The translations under genes and the position numbers were made by a program. The notes beneath the pieces were generated by a model. That model was given only the letters and a program-made list of their open reading frames with translations, was not told the origin of the DNA and did no database searches. Of a stretch of DNA of 64,000 nucleotides, positions 32,160 to 40,812 are shown in pieces. Origin of the DNA: a virus; IMG/VR virus record IMGVR_UViG_3300042090_000890, positions 1 through 64,000 of that record. One strand, given 5' to 3'. Each line of letters starts with the position of its first letter. Within the stretch, counting starts at the first letter, position 1.

Positions 32160-33478
32160 CGACAACGATACAGGTAAAAACTCACGTTCCTTCCCAACTA
32201 GAGCCAGGCCAAGAACAGGCCGTTATCGCGTGGTGTAAAAAGTACAAATTCTTTAATCGTGTTTCTGGCAAGATAAAACACGGTTTTTTCATGAGTCAGA
32301 CTCGTTATGCGTTGTACGAGTATTTGGTTACTATGCACGCCCAACGCTCCAATACCAACATACACGACGCTGAGTTTGTGGACTACGCCGGTCAACAGCA
32401 GGTAGACCCCGTTTACCAAAAAGCGTATCGCGCAGAAGCGACCGCATGTTGCCACGCGTCTAGTTCGTACGATGATAAGCGCGTGCTCATACTGATCGAG
32501 CAGCAGCTGAGATTTTTGGCTGCCAAGGATGCTATTAAGGATCAAGGTAAAAATTTCAGTGACGGCAATTTAAACGCTATTTTTGATCGCAACAACAAGA
32601 TGAATCAAGCGGCAACTATCCAGTCCTCGATGTTGCCGGAATCTGAAGACGTGTTGGCCGAGTTGAAGCAAGAGCGGGCTATTCGAATTGAGGGTCTCCG
32701 CAACAAACTTCCGTTTATCGATGAACGGGTTCAGTTTACACTGAAGCCGGGTATGACCGTAATCGGCGGATTCTTGAAGGCCGGAAAATCAACTCTTATG
32801 GCCAATTTGGTGCCGGTCATATTCCGGACTGCCCCGACCAAGAAGATTCTGTTATTTTCTCTTGAAGACGGAACCGAGCGTGCCATCGCCCGTATCGCAT
32901 GCTGCGGATGCCTTGTAAACAGTAACTACTACCTGTCATCTCCGGAACTTCTTACCGCTGACGAGATCGACCGCGTCGATAAAACGGCAGAGTGGCTGAC
33001 AGAGAGGATCGCGACTGTCGGCGTCAAAAATTACAAAGTTTTTGAGTTGGAATCTGTACAAGAAATCTTGATGAACGCAAAGTCCGATCCTGATATAAGT
33101 TGCATTATTTTTGATCATTATCAGATAGTTAGGGCTTCGAAAAATCCAAAGCTCCGCGACAAATACGCCGTCTTAAAGGAGTTCGGTCCGTGGCTTACGG
33201 AATATGCCAGTGATCTAAAAATCCCTTTGGTCATGTTGGCGCAGCTGAGAGCGGCGGACGAAAAAAGGAACGAAGAGTTCGCCGATCTGATCAAAGACGA
33301 TCGCCAAATTGCCCAACACGCCGCAGTCATTCTTGGCGTAAAGCGGTCGGTAACGGAGATTGGCGAACAGATCACGGAAATAAAATGTCACTACTCTCGA
33401 TGGGGAGACAAAGAAAACGTTGGCACTTTTTCGTACAATGGCGGTAGACTAATCTTCAAGGCTGGGACTGCGACATGA
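32156..33478 (+). CDS. DnaB-like replicative helicase
   Basis: 440 residues. The C-terminal RecA-like half (about residues 180-435) has a Walker A GGFLKAGKS (204-212, slightly unlike GxxxxGKT), a LLFSLEDG strand, Walker B SCIIFDHYQ, and the motif-3/4 like LVMLAQLRAADEKR ... DLIKDDRQIAQHAAVILGV (DnaB H4 region). The N-terminal half is divergent. It would unwind DNA 5' to 3' ahead of the DnaE polymerase, loaded by the protein encoded just before it. Confidence 0.8.
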   Translation: MTTTIQVKTHVPSQLEPGQEQAVIAWCKKYKFFNRVSGKIKHGFFMSQTRYALYEYLVTMHAQRSNTNIHDAEFVDYAGQQQVDPVYQKAYRAEATACCHASSSYDDKRVLILIEQQLRFLAAKDAIKDQGKNFSDGNLNAIFDRNNKMNQAATIQSSMLPESEDVLAELKQERAIRIEGLRNKLPFIDERVQFTLKPGMTVIGGFLKAGKSTLMANLVPVIFRTAPTKKILLFSLEDGTERAIARIACCGCLVNSNYYLSSPELLTADEIDRVDKTAEWLTERIATVGVKNYKVFELESVQEILMNAKSDPDISCIIFDHYQIVRASKNPKLRDKYAVLKEFGPWLTEYASDLKIPLVMLAQLRAADEKRNEEFADLIKDDRQIAQHAAVILGVKRSVTEIGEQITEIKCHYSRWGDKENVGTFSYNGGRLIFKAGTAT

Positions 33479-34971
33479 ATATGATTTTAGCCACACCTTC
33501 AACAATTATCCTGCCCGAAGCCTCGGATAAGGTAAAAGAATTCCTTACTTACAGCGATGCGTCCATCCAGTATCAGATCAAAGAGCTTTCGAAAAAACAC
33601 CACTGGAAACGAAATGACCCAGAAGCGTTCGACGCCCGCATGAGCGAGCTAAAGTCTCAGGCGTATAAATCACTTCTGAAGTACGATGCTAATGACTCGC
33701 CGTACACGTATGCTGGCCTGTGGCATGAACTTGGCGAAGAATTCGGCTGGACCATATCCGGTGAGTTCGAGTGTCAACCGCCGAAACACATGATTCCATG
33801 GTCGCACAAGCCGGAGCATGAGATTCGGTATTACCAGGATGACGCGGCGGAGGCACTGCTCGCAAACGCCCATCGCGGGCCAGTAGCGATCGAGCTGCCG
33901 ACTGGCTCCGGCAAGTCCCGGATCATCGAGGAAATTTGCAAACGCAATCCAGTGCAGACCACGATAGTCACACCTTCAAAGAACGTGACCAATCAGCTGT
34001 TCCGTGAAATGCAATGGTTATTCGGATCAAAGTTGGTCGGCAAGTACGGCGATGGCAAGCATGACATCCACAAACTTTTCACAGTTTGCACGGCCCAAGC
34101 CCTCATGCGCATCGAGCAAGGCTCGGAAGAGTGGGAGTTCTTCTCTGAATGCCAGCAATTCGTGTGGGATGAGTCGCATACGACTCCTGCCAATACGTTC
34201 GATGCCGTAGAGCTTGGCCTTCTCAGAAATGTCCCGTACCGCTTCCACGTTTCGGCTACTCAGATGCGACATGACGGCCAGGACATGAAGCTGCGCGGCA
34301 TCATTGGTCCGATCGTGTACAAAAAGGAATTCAAGGAACTGGTCGACGAAGGCTTCCTCGCCCGCCCGTATTTCAAGGTATTCAACGTCGCCGCCTATGG
34401 CTTGGCCAACAACCGCGACATAGCGCGTGAACAGCGGGAACAGCTTTATTTGAACCCGAACGTCAACCGTCTGGCCGCTGAGTTTGCGATCAAGTCCATC
34501 GCTCTCGCGAACCGCCCGACGCTCATCCTGCTGGATGAGTTCGTACAGTTTGCGGCGCTACGCCCGTACCTTGGCTCCATACCGTTCGAGTTCTGCCACG
34601 GCGGAGCCAACGGCGAAGACAAGAAGGGAACGAAGGTACGCGATATCCTTCCGAGAGAGTTCTGGGAATCCGACGTCGAAGGTGCCGTTGACCGCTTCAA
34701 TCGTGGTGAGAAGAAACTGTTGGTAGGCACCAAAGCAATATCAACCGGCGTGGACACCAAGCCTGCAGGATGCGTGATCAACCTTCAAGGCGGTCTATCC
34801 GAAGTGGCCACGAAGCAGGCGATCGGTCGTGGTACTCGCGTTACGGAGACAAAGAAAGACGTGATCGTGGTCGACTTTCGCGTGGTTGGATCTTCGGCCA
34901 TGGAACGACATGCAGATACCCGCGTCGAGATTTACAAGACGATGGGTGATGTCCAGGAGATCACAAAATGA
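33475..34971 (+). CDS. SF2 DNA helicase (UvsW-like)
   Basis: 498 residues with superfamily-2 motifs in order: motif I ELPTGSGKSR (about 139-148), motif II WDESH (about 231-235), motif III SATQMR, motif V KAISTGVD and motif VI QAIGRGTR. The ~130-residue N-terminal part is specific and may bind DNA. UvsW-type helicases remodel replication forks and recombination intermediates, which fits the UvsX-like recombinase and resolvase here. Both ends overlap neighbours by ATGA. Confidence 0.85.
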   Translation: MNMILATPSTIILPEASDKVKEFLTYSDASIQYQIKELSKKHHWKRNDPEAFDARMSELKSQAYKSLLKYDANDSPYTYAGLWHELGEEFGWTISGEFECQPPKHMIPWSHKPEHEIRYYQDDAAEALLANAHRGPVAIELPTGSGKSRIIEEICKRNPVQTTIVTPSKNVTNQLFREMQWLFGSKLVGKYGDGKHDIHKLFTVCTAQALMRIEQGSEEWEFFSECQQFVWDESHTTPANTFDAVELGLLRNVPYRFHVSATQMRHDGQDMKLRGIIGPIVYKKEFKELVDEGFLARPYFKVFNVAAYGLANNRDIAREQREQLYLNPNVNRLAAEFAIKSIALANRPTLILLDEFVQFAALRPYLGSIPFEFCHGGANGEDKKGTKVRDILPREFWESDVEGAVDRFNRGEKKLLVGTKAISTGVDTKPAGCVINLQGGLSEVATKQAIGRGTRVTETKKDVIVVDFRVVGSSAMERHADTRVEIYKTMGDVQEITK

Positions 34972-36053
34972 TCGATCAGCCGGAAGAGCACATCAAGCGT
35001 GATTTGTACAACCAGTTCCGGCACGAAATGAATCTGGTCCTGCGCGAGAATGACGAATCGAACGGACAATCCCAAAAAGTTCTGTTGAACGAGCTTTTCA
35101 AACTCGAACGAGAGTTCAAGAAGCTGATGCTGATGAACGAGCACGGAGCGATTACGTACAAGAAGTTCATCGAGTTTATCCTCGGCGATAAGTCCGAAGG
35201 CGGCAAGGGCAACAAGCTGTCGATCCGCCCGTACTTCCGAGAACGGCAGGACACGTTCTCGAACAAAGTATTTCCGATTCTGGACCGTTTTGCAGAAGCC
35301 CAGGAAGCCAAAAAGCCGGTCGACAAAGAAGCTAAGTCGATGCACCACTTTCGCATCAACTACCTCTTCGTGCGATGGGTACTCGACAAGTCGCCTGCGG
35401 GTACGCTCAATTATCGCGGGCCGAACAAGCGTAAGATGAAGATTTTGCACGATAAAATAGTGCATATACGTCATTTGTTGTGCGAGAATAATCTACCACT
35501 CGCGCTTAACCGAACGGCCTTATTCTTTTCGAAGATTCCACCGAGCCATGCTCAGTACATGGATCTGGTTCAGGACTCCGCCAAAGGACTTTTGGAAGCG
35601 ATCGACAACTTCGTGCCGCCGTACAAGACTGTCTTCCGATCGGTTGCAATCGGTCGGATAGGCTTGAATATGTCGGAAGACGTCGGCGCTTCGCTCGTCA
35701 AACTTCCGCCGAAGGACAAGCGTATCCTGTACCGGGTCCGGAAAGCAAAACAAAAGAACGTCGACATTTCCGACAAAGACTTGCAAGCATTCGTTGGCGA
35801 GAGCTTCAAAGGCACCACTTCCGCTGAGATAGAAATGATCGAGGCGGCTTCCAACCAAGTCGTTTCTATTGATGCCAAGGACGAGCATTCGAGGCCTATG
35901 TCAGAGACCATCGCGGACCCGACCAGCATCGAGGATCACGTAGAACGTACCGAGGTAGCCAACCAGCTCCTCGTACAGCTCAATAAGCTCAAGGTGATAG
36001 AGAAGAAAGTTTTGTTGATGAAAACCGGCGAAATATACGGTATCTTCGAGTAG
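34968..36053 (+). CDS. Sigma-70-like factor lacking region 4.2
   Basis: 361 residues. The middle matches sigma region 2: ENNLPLALNRTALFF aligns with the region 2.1 core, DLVQDSAKGLLEAIDNF with 2.2 (the Q-x-x-x-x-GLL-x-A pattern), and VFRSVAIGRIG with 2.3-2.4, although the usual Trp-Trp pair that melts the promoter is replaced. A region 3-like helix set follows, with VVSIDAKDEHSRPMSETIADP similar to region 3.2 before region 4.1 (LNKLKVIEKKVLLMKTG). The protein then stops (IYGIFE), so the HTH of region 4.2 is missing. The first ~130 residues are phage-specific. Confidence 0.72.
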   Translation: MIDQPEEHIKRDLYNQFRHEMNLVLRENDESNGQSQKVLLNELFKLEREFKKLMLMNEHGAITYKKFIEFILGDKSEGGKGNKLSIRPYFRERQDTFSNKVFPILDRFAEAQEAKKPVDKEAKSMHHFRINYLFVRWVLDKSPAGTLNYRGPNKRKMKILHDKIVHIRHLLCENNLPLALNRTALFFSKIPPSHAQYMDLVQDSAKGLLEAIDNFVPPYKTVFRSVAIGRIGLNMSEDVGASLVKLPPKDKRILYRVRKAKQKNVDISDKDLQAFVGESFKGTTSAEIEMIEAASNQVVSIDAKDEHSRPMSETIADPTSIEDHVERTEVANQLLVQLNKLKVIEKKVLLMKTGEIYGIFE

Positions 36054-36061
36054 GAGGAATT

Positions 36062-36373
36062 ATGGCGCTTTTTACCAAGAAGGGCGAGCTGGCGATCACA
36101 AAGCCAGAGTTTAAGAAAATCGAGGCTGAAGTGGTCGGCGGCATGGCTCGCATCTCTCAGCGCATAGCGGTGACCGAAGCGGTCCTCGTGATGAACTACA
36201 ATTTCCAAGGCGTTGAATTGCGTGCAGGCGACAAGATCCTGTTGCGCGGCGACTCCGGCCTAACCAAATGGGCTGCCAACGAACTGCGGCTCGAAACCGG
36301 CGAAGTGTTCGTCCTCTGTCCGGAAGATGTCGTACTTGGATATCGCACCTTGGTGGTTGGGCATGGAGGATAA
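36062..36373 (+). CDS. Hypothetical protein, 103 aa
   Basis: A 103-residue protein with a helical start (TKPEFKKIEAEVVGGMARISQRI) and a beta-rich second half (VELRAGDKILLRGDSGL, GEVFVLCPEDVVLGYRTL) that looks like a small barrel. AGGAGG precedes the ATG. It overlaps the SbcD-like gene by 11 bases. Function unknown. Confidence 0.6.
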   Translation: MALFTKKGELAITKPEFKKIEAEVVGGMARISQRIAVTEAVLVMNYNFQGVELRAGDKILLRGDSGLTKWAANELRLETGEVFVLCPEDVVLGYRTLVVGHGG

Positions 36374-37421
36374 AATCAACAGGTACCACATTGTCATACC
36401 GGTCGGCGACCCGCACATCCGCAAGGAAGATATTCCGGAAGCAAAGAAGTTCATAAAGTGGCTCATCAAAAGTGCGTTCAATCTTTACGAGAACACGGGC
36501 GATAAGATACTTGTGCTGTTCATGGGCGACCAACTGAATGACTTTGGCATAGCCAGAGCTGAAGTGCTAGAATTTTGGAAATGGGCCTATGACGAATTTA
36601 AGCCGGTAAAAGGCGCCGTAGACACAATGTCTCTGATCGGCAACCACGACATGAACCAAGAGGAGTCCGCTTCGACCATGTCCGTGTATGATCAGCGCAC
36701 TATTCTAGCCGGTAGAGAACCAGTGTTCATAAACAATACCGCAGCCGCTATTGGGTTCGTTCGCAGTGAAGATGTTTTTCGCGCTCACGTCATTCAAGCG
36801 TACAACGCGGGAGCCAGGACTATTTTTTGCCACGCCGAATTTGAAGGATCGCAGTACGAGTCCGGCACATACGCGCCGAACGGTTTCAAACTTGACCGGT
36901 ATCCAGACGACTTGTCGTTCATCACCGGCCACATTCACAAGCAACAGCAGTTCGGCAAGGTATGGTGCGTCGGTACGCCGCGTCACTTGACGAAATCCGA
37001 TATAGGCGAAGTCAAAGGCGTAAACGCTTTGAATCTCACGAATGGCGTTACACTGTTCTCGCCGACGCCGGAAGATGTGTTCGAGTCGTTCAAATCGATC
37101 GTCCTCGAAGAATCACCTACGTTTGACGAGAAGGTGATAAAAGACATTAAGGACTCGACCAAGGTGTACATCGAGATCAAAGGCTCTCGCGACTTCTGTA
37201 AGAAAATCGCTCGACTGATTCCGTCTCTGTGCAAGGTTCGGTCGACGTACACTGATCTTGAAAGAACGGCCACGGTTAAAGAATCCGAAGGCATTCCGAA
37301 GACATTCGCGAAGTTTTCGGACGAGTATTTCAAGACGCACAATGTGCCGGACCACGTCAAGAAAGCTATTTTGGACAAAGTGTTTAAGAGATGTCCGTCT
37401 TTAAAGGATGGTGTACGATGA
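36363..37421 (+). CDS. Mre11/SbcD (T4 gp47)-like nuclease
   Basis: 352 residues from the ATG at 36363. Calcineurin-like phosphoesterase motifs are in order: GDPHIR (D-x-H), MGDQLND (GD), IGNHD, FCHAEF and TGHIH. Residues after ~270 form a separate domain like the capping region of Mre11/SbcD proteins. It would process DNA ends with the Rad50/SbcC-like ATPase, whose gene is 7.5 kb away on the other strand rather than adjacent as in T4 or E. coli. Confidence 0.8.
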   Translation: MEDKINRYHIVIPVGDPHIRKEDIPEAKKFIKWLIKSAFNLYENTGDKILVLFMGDQLNDFGIARAEVLEFWKWAYDEFKPVKGAVDTMSLIGNHDMNQEESASTMSVYDQRTILAGREPVFINNTAAAIGFVRSEDVFRAHVIQAYNAGARTIFCHAEFEGSQYESGTYAPNGFKLDRYPDDLSFITGHIHKQQQFGKVWCVGTPRHLTKSDIGEVKGVNALNLTNGVTLFSPTPEDVFESFKSIVLEESPTFDEKVIKDIKDSTKVYIEIKGSRDFCKKIARLIPSLCKVRSTYTDLERTATVKESEGIPKTFAKFSDEYFKTHNVPDHVKKAILDKVFKRCPSLKDGVR

Positions 37422-37741
37422 GCGACGTCAAAGCTACCGTAGAAGAGCAGCTGCAGCTGTTAAAAGGCATGACGGTCAGAACCGGCATGATCCACGAGGC
37501 GCAAGCCCTCCAGCTCAGAAACTGGCCTATGCTAATTCCAAGCGTATCCAAAGCAGAGGCACGCGTCGACACAGAACTGCAGACGGTCACGTTCGTGTGT
37601 AAGGCGAATAGGCTGTACTCGAACAAGAAAACAAAGTTGCTGTACAAGAACATCGGCGAGTGGGTACGCAACCTACTCTGGAACGAGACTCGCGTAGTCA
37701 TCGAAATCAACGGCAAGAAGGTCTTCGACACGGCCAATTGA
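37418..37741 (+). CDS. Hypothetical protein, 107 aa
   Basis: ATGA overlap with the nuclease gene and AAGGA upstream. The product starts with a helix (EEQLQLLKGMTVRTGM), followed by strands (VTFVCKANRLYSNKKTKLLYKN) and a final VVIEINGKKVF hairpin. No family recognised; last gene before the packaging module. Confidence 0.55.
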   Translation: MSDVKATVEEQLQLLKGMTVRTGMIHEAQALQLRNWPMLIPSVSKAEARVDTELQTVTFVCKANRLYSNKKTKLLYKNIGEWVRNLLWNETRVVIEINGKKVFDTAN

Positions 37742-37748
37742 TGATTTT

Positions 37749-37757
37749 CGGTATAAT
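37749..37757 (+). promoter_or_regulatory. Candidate -10 promoter of the packaging module (near-leaderless)
   Basis: CGGTATAAT ends five bases before the ATG at 37763, and the intervening GAGGT doubles as the ribosome site. If used as a -10, transcription would start at the ATG. No -35 consensus is seen. Confidence 0.45.
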
Positions 37758-37762
37758 GAGGT

Positions 37763-38419
37763 ATGTCGAGCGAAAAAGGCCTCCAATTATACCGACCTGA
37801 CGATTACGTGACGCTTGCGAAAGCTGACCTTTCGCCGGAAGATCAAATAATTCTGACAGCTTACGTCGAAAAAGGCGGTCACCCGCTGTCACCGGTCGTG
37901 TCGACGAATATGTTCGAGTTGTTTTTGAACGGTTCGGATGCCCACGAGATCCACCGCCTCAACAGCGCGTTCCCTCTCGGCGCGATCATGGATGCCCAGA
38001 TCCGTTACAAGTGGACCGCCGCCCGCGACGCGGACGCGCTCGCCCGCCAGAGCAAAATGCGAGATACCGTTATGCGGGCGCAGGTCGCTACGACTGAGCT
38101 GATGTCTGACATGCTGGTAGCGGCCAACAAGCAACACAGCGACAAGCTCAAGAAATTCATCCAGACCGGCGACGAGAAGGATTTGGATGGCGCGCTGAAT
38201 ATCGAATCCCTGCACAGCTTGCTAAAGATCACCGAAGGGTTGCTCAAAATTACCGGCCAAGACCGTGTGTCAAAGGTCAAGACAGAGAATACGCAGAACT
38301 TGAACGTCAGCTTGACCGGCGCCGGGCCGTCCAATGACCTTTCGGACGAAGAGGCTGGTCGAATCCTTGAGATTCTGTCTGATGCAAAGCGGAGGAAAAA
38401 TGCTGAGTCCAAAAAATAG
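37763..38419 (+). CDS. Candidate small terminase subunit
   Basis: 218 residues. The N-terminal half has an HTH-like arrangement (EDQIILTAYVEKGGHPLSP... ELFLNGSDAHEIHRLN), the middle is a long helix (residues about 85-180, suited to ring oligomerisation) and the C-terminus is polar and basic. Size, helix content and the place two genes before the large terminase suggest DNA recognition for packaging. No sequence motif confirms it. Confidence 0.45.
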   Translation: MSSEKGLQLYRPDDYVTLAKADLSPEDQIILTAYVEKGGHPLSPVVSTNMFELFLNGSDAHEIHRLNSAFPLGAIMDAQIRYKWTAARDADALARQSKMRDTVMRAQVATTELMSDMLVAANKQHSDKLKKFIQTGDEKDLDGALNIESLHSLLKITEGLLKITGQDRVSKVKTENTQNLNVSLTGAGPSNDLSDEEAGRILEILSDAKRRKNAESKK

Positions 38420-38861
38420 GATTCTAGTATGGCAAGTGAAAAATAAAATCTTCCAAAAGTTGTATAAATTTTTGGTATGGGCTTTCGGCATGGAAAGCGA
38501 GATCATCGATGTGCTCAATCGAGCCAGAGGCGAGATCACTGGCCTCCGTGCCGACAAGGAAAAGCTGGAGAAACAGGTTGTACTGCACGACCGTGGCACT
38601 TCCCTCGACGTACGTTCGTCACTCGCGGCTATCGATCTCGATTCGCTCGGAGAGATCATTTGGATAACGGTCGGCGACGAGCGCATGCTTAGGGCTGACG
38701 TCTTCAATCAGATACGAGACTATTACAACACTCACGGAAAAGGTCACTCGATCTTGTTGGTCACTGGCCCGAACGTGACGTTCAAGTCTCTCACGGACGG
38801 AGATTTAGAAGAAGCTGGGCTTCGCCGACTTTCGAGGCTTGAGCGCATAGGCTTACGATGA
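38400..38861 (+). CDS. Hypothetical protein, 153 aa
   Basis: The ATG at 38400 follows GGAGGAAAA and overlaps the previous gene by 20 bases. The product has an amphipathic aromatic N-terminus (LVWQVKNKIFQKLYKFLVWAF), a short coiled coil (ARGEITGLRADKEKLEKQVV) and a compact C-terminal alpha/beta part (SILLVTGPNVTFKSL). No family recognised. Coupled to the large terminase gene by ATGA. Confidence 0.6.
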   Translation: MLSPKNRILVWQVKNKIFQKLYKFLVWAFGMESEIIDVLNRARGEITGLRADKEKLEKQVVLHDRGTSLDVRSSLAAIDLDSLGEIIWITVGDERMLRADVFNQIRDYYNTHGKGHSILLVTGPNVTFKSLTDGDLEEAGLRRLSRLERIGLR

Positions 38862-40765
38862 GTGTTTCCCGACCGGTCGATCCACATTTAGCTCAGACAT
38901 TTCTAAAGCGCTTCACGAGCCCGAAGCACGCTAAGACGTGGATTCACAATTTCCTCGATCTGGACTTCCCGGATTCGTGGGTAGACCCAGATTCGAATTC
39001 GAGTCCGGTGCATTGGCTATACGAAACGTACAAGATGTACGAGGCCAATATGGGCCACACGTCTCCGAGCACGATCGTGATTTCCTCGCGGGAGTCGTAC
39101 AAGACACTTTCAGAAGCGGCGTTCGCAATCATCATGATGGTCCAATTCGGCGCCTCGATCGCTCATATGGCCGCTATCGTACCGCAGGCGACCGCCGCGC
39201 AGAATTACATTTCCATGTTCATCGACAAGATCAAACCGTATCTGGAATACCACAAGATCGAGTTGGACTCGTCGAACGCAAAGGAAATCAGTTTAAAGCT
39301 GAATCCCGGCACGCCGGAAGAGAAACAGGCGTACATGAAGATCATCGTTTGCACCGTTACCGGCGCGAACAGTTCGCATACGAACATCTTCACGATCGAC
39401 GAGATCGATACGATCCGGTCTCGCGAGCAGCTGCGCGCCTACAAAGAAGCGGAGTACATTCCTGGAGTGTTCAACGGCCAGCATCCGGTTACGATCAAAA
39501 CATCGACATTGAAATTCCCTGGCGGACTATTTACCAAAGAGATGGAGAAGGCCCAGAAGTCCGGCCATCGCGTATTCCGGTGGAATATCATCGACATCAC
39601 TGAGAAGTGTCAATCGGCCCGACATCTGCCGGACAAGCCAAAGCAGTTCGTGTATGTTGCTCGCAGCCTGCCGCTTCGGACCATCACGGAAATCGAATAT
39701 GCGAATCTGATCGAAAAGGAAAAAGAAGGTTTCGACCGTGTCGAGGCGTACGAAGGTTGCCTCAAGTGTCCTCTTCTTCCGGTGTGCCGCACCCGTTTAG
39801 CGCACCGCTCCGAAAAGGATGTTGGCGGTTTGTGGAAGCCGATCGATTTTACAATCTCACAGTTCGACAAAGACCCGGACCTGGCCGAAGCTCAGCTGAT
39901 GTGCTGGAAGCCTTCGTCCGCTGGTATGGTTTATCCCCGATTCGTCGATCTCGCCGATGGGACCGGCAACACGTACAGTCTTAAGCAGGCGTGGGAAGTT
40001 TACACCGGAGAAAAAGCGCCGACAGGCCTCGTGTTCCCGCACCTGATCGAGTTCATGCTCAGCAAAGGTATTCGGTTCTATGCCGGTGTCGATTGGGGCA
40101 CCACACATGCCTTCGCGATTTCGGTGTCCGCCAAGATGCCAAATGGCGAATGGTGGTTGGTAGACGGATATTCCGTACCGCAGCTCGAATTCGCCCAGAT
40201 GATGGCGCTCGCGATAGAAGTCCGGGACATGTACCGCGTCGCGCAGTGGTTCGCGGATACATCGGAGCCGATGTTCATCAAAGAATTCAAGAACGCCCGC
40301 ATGCCATGCAAGAAGTTCACGAAGGATGTCTTCGGAGGCATCTCAGCTGTTCGCGGTCGGATTATCAACGCCCGCAACCGTCGGTTCTTGAAAGTCATCA
40401 AGCACGACCGAACTGAGCTGTTCATCAAGATGTTTGCGGAGCACTGCTTTAAACTGGATACCCTCGGCAATCTGACGAAGGACCCGGACGATGGTGAGTA
40501 CGCAGATATCGCTGACTCAGTGCGGTATCAAGCCCAGAACCTGTACAAGATTTCCAAGATCAATACTCCCCCGCCGCCGCAGCCGGTCAACCCGTTCGAA
40601 CAGTTCTTTGCACAGACTCCTACTCCGGAAAAGCACTTTCAGGATTGGCAGACCCAGAAAAGACAGGTTTTGGACGGCGGAGACACCTCCGCAGGTTTGA
40701 AGGGAAAGTCGGCTGACGGGAACGTTATATGGGACTTTGGCACCGAAGAGGGTGCCGATGATTAG
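38858..40765 (+). CDS. terL: Terminase large subunit
   Basis: 635 residues. The ATPase half has a deviant Walker A SSRESYKTLS (76-85, K82) as in many TerL proteins, Walker B NIFTIDEID (D181, E182) and a coupling STLK segment (about 216-219). The RNase-H-like nuclease half begins FYAGVDWGTTH (D412) and ends with EYADIADSVRYQ (last acidic site). An insert with C301, C304 and C310 (CLKCPLLPVC) could bind zinc, which is unusual. It cuts concatemeric DNA and drives it into proheads. A 16-bp element overlaps its stop codon. Confidence 0.92.
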   Translation: MSVSRPVDPHLAQTFLKRFTSPKHAKTWIHNFLDLDFPDSWVDPDSNSSPVHWLYETYKMYEANMGHTSPSTIVISSRESYKTLSEAAFAIIMMVQFGASIAHMAAIVPQATAAQNYISMFIDKIKPYLEYHKIELDSSNAKEISLKLNPGTPEEKQAYMKIIVCTVTGANSSHTNIFTIDEIDTIRSREQLRAYKEAEYIPGVFNGQHPVTIKTSTLKFPGGLFTKEMEKAQKSGHRVFRWNIIDITEKCQSARHLPDKPKQFVYVARSLPLRTITEIEYANLIEKEKEGFDRVEAYEGCLKCPLLPVCRTRLAHRSEKDVGGLWKPIDFTISQFDKDPDLAEAQLMCWKPSSAGMVYPRFVDLADGTGNTYSLKQAWEVYTGEKAPTGLVFPHLIEFMLSKGIRFYAGVDWGTTHAFAISVSAKMPNGEWWLVDGYSVPQLEFAQMMALAIEVRDMYRVAQWFADTSEPMFIKEFKNARMPCKKFTKDVFGGISAVRGRIINARNRRFLKVIKHDRTELFIKMFAEHCFKLDTLGNLTKDPDDGEYADIADSVRYQAQNLYKISKINTPPPPQPVNPFEQFFAQTPTPEKHFQDWQTQKRQVLDGGDTSAGLKGKSADGNVIWDFGTEEGADD

Positions 40766-40787
40766 CCTAATCTTCAAGGAATATAAT
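40760..40787 (+). promoter_or_regulatory. Repeated 16-bp element plus TATAAT (candidate phage promoter)
   Basis: GATTAGCCTAATCTTC (40760-40775) contains a GATTAG/CTAATC dyad, and TATAAT begins at 40782. The identical 16-mer recurs at 45530 with TATACA at nearly the same distance. Each overlaps a TAG stop codon and lies just before a head gene. Confidence 0.5.
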
Positions 40788-40812
40788 GCCTTGAGATTTC
40801 AAAGAGGTAAAT

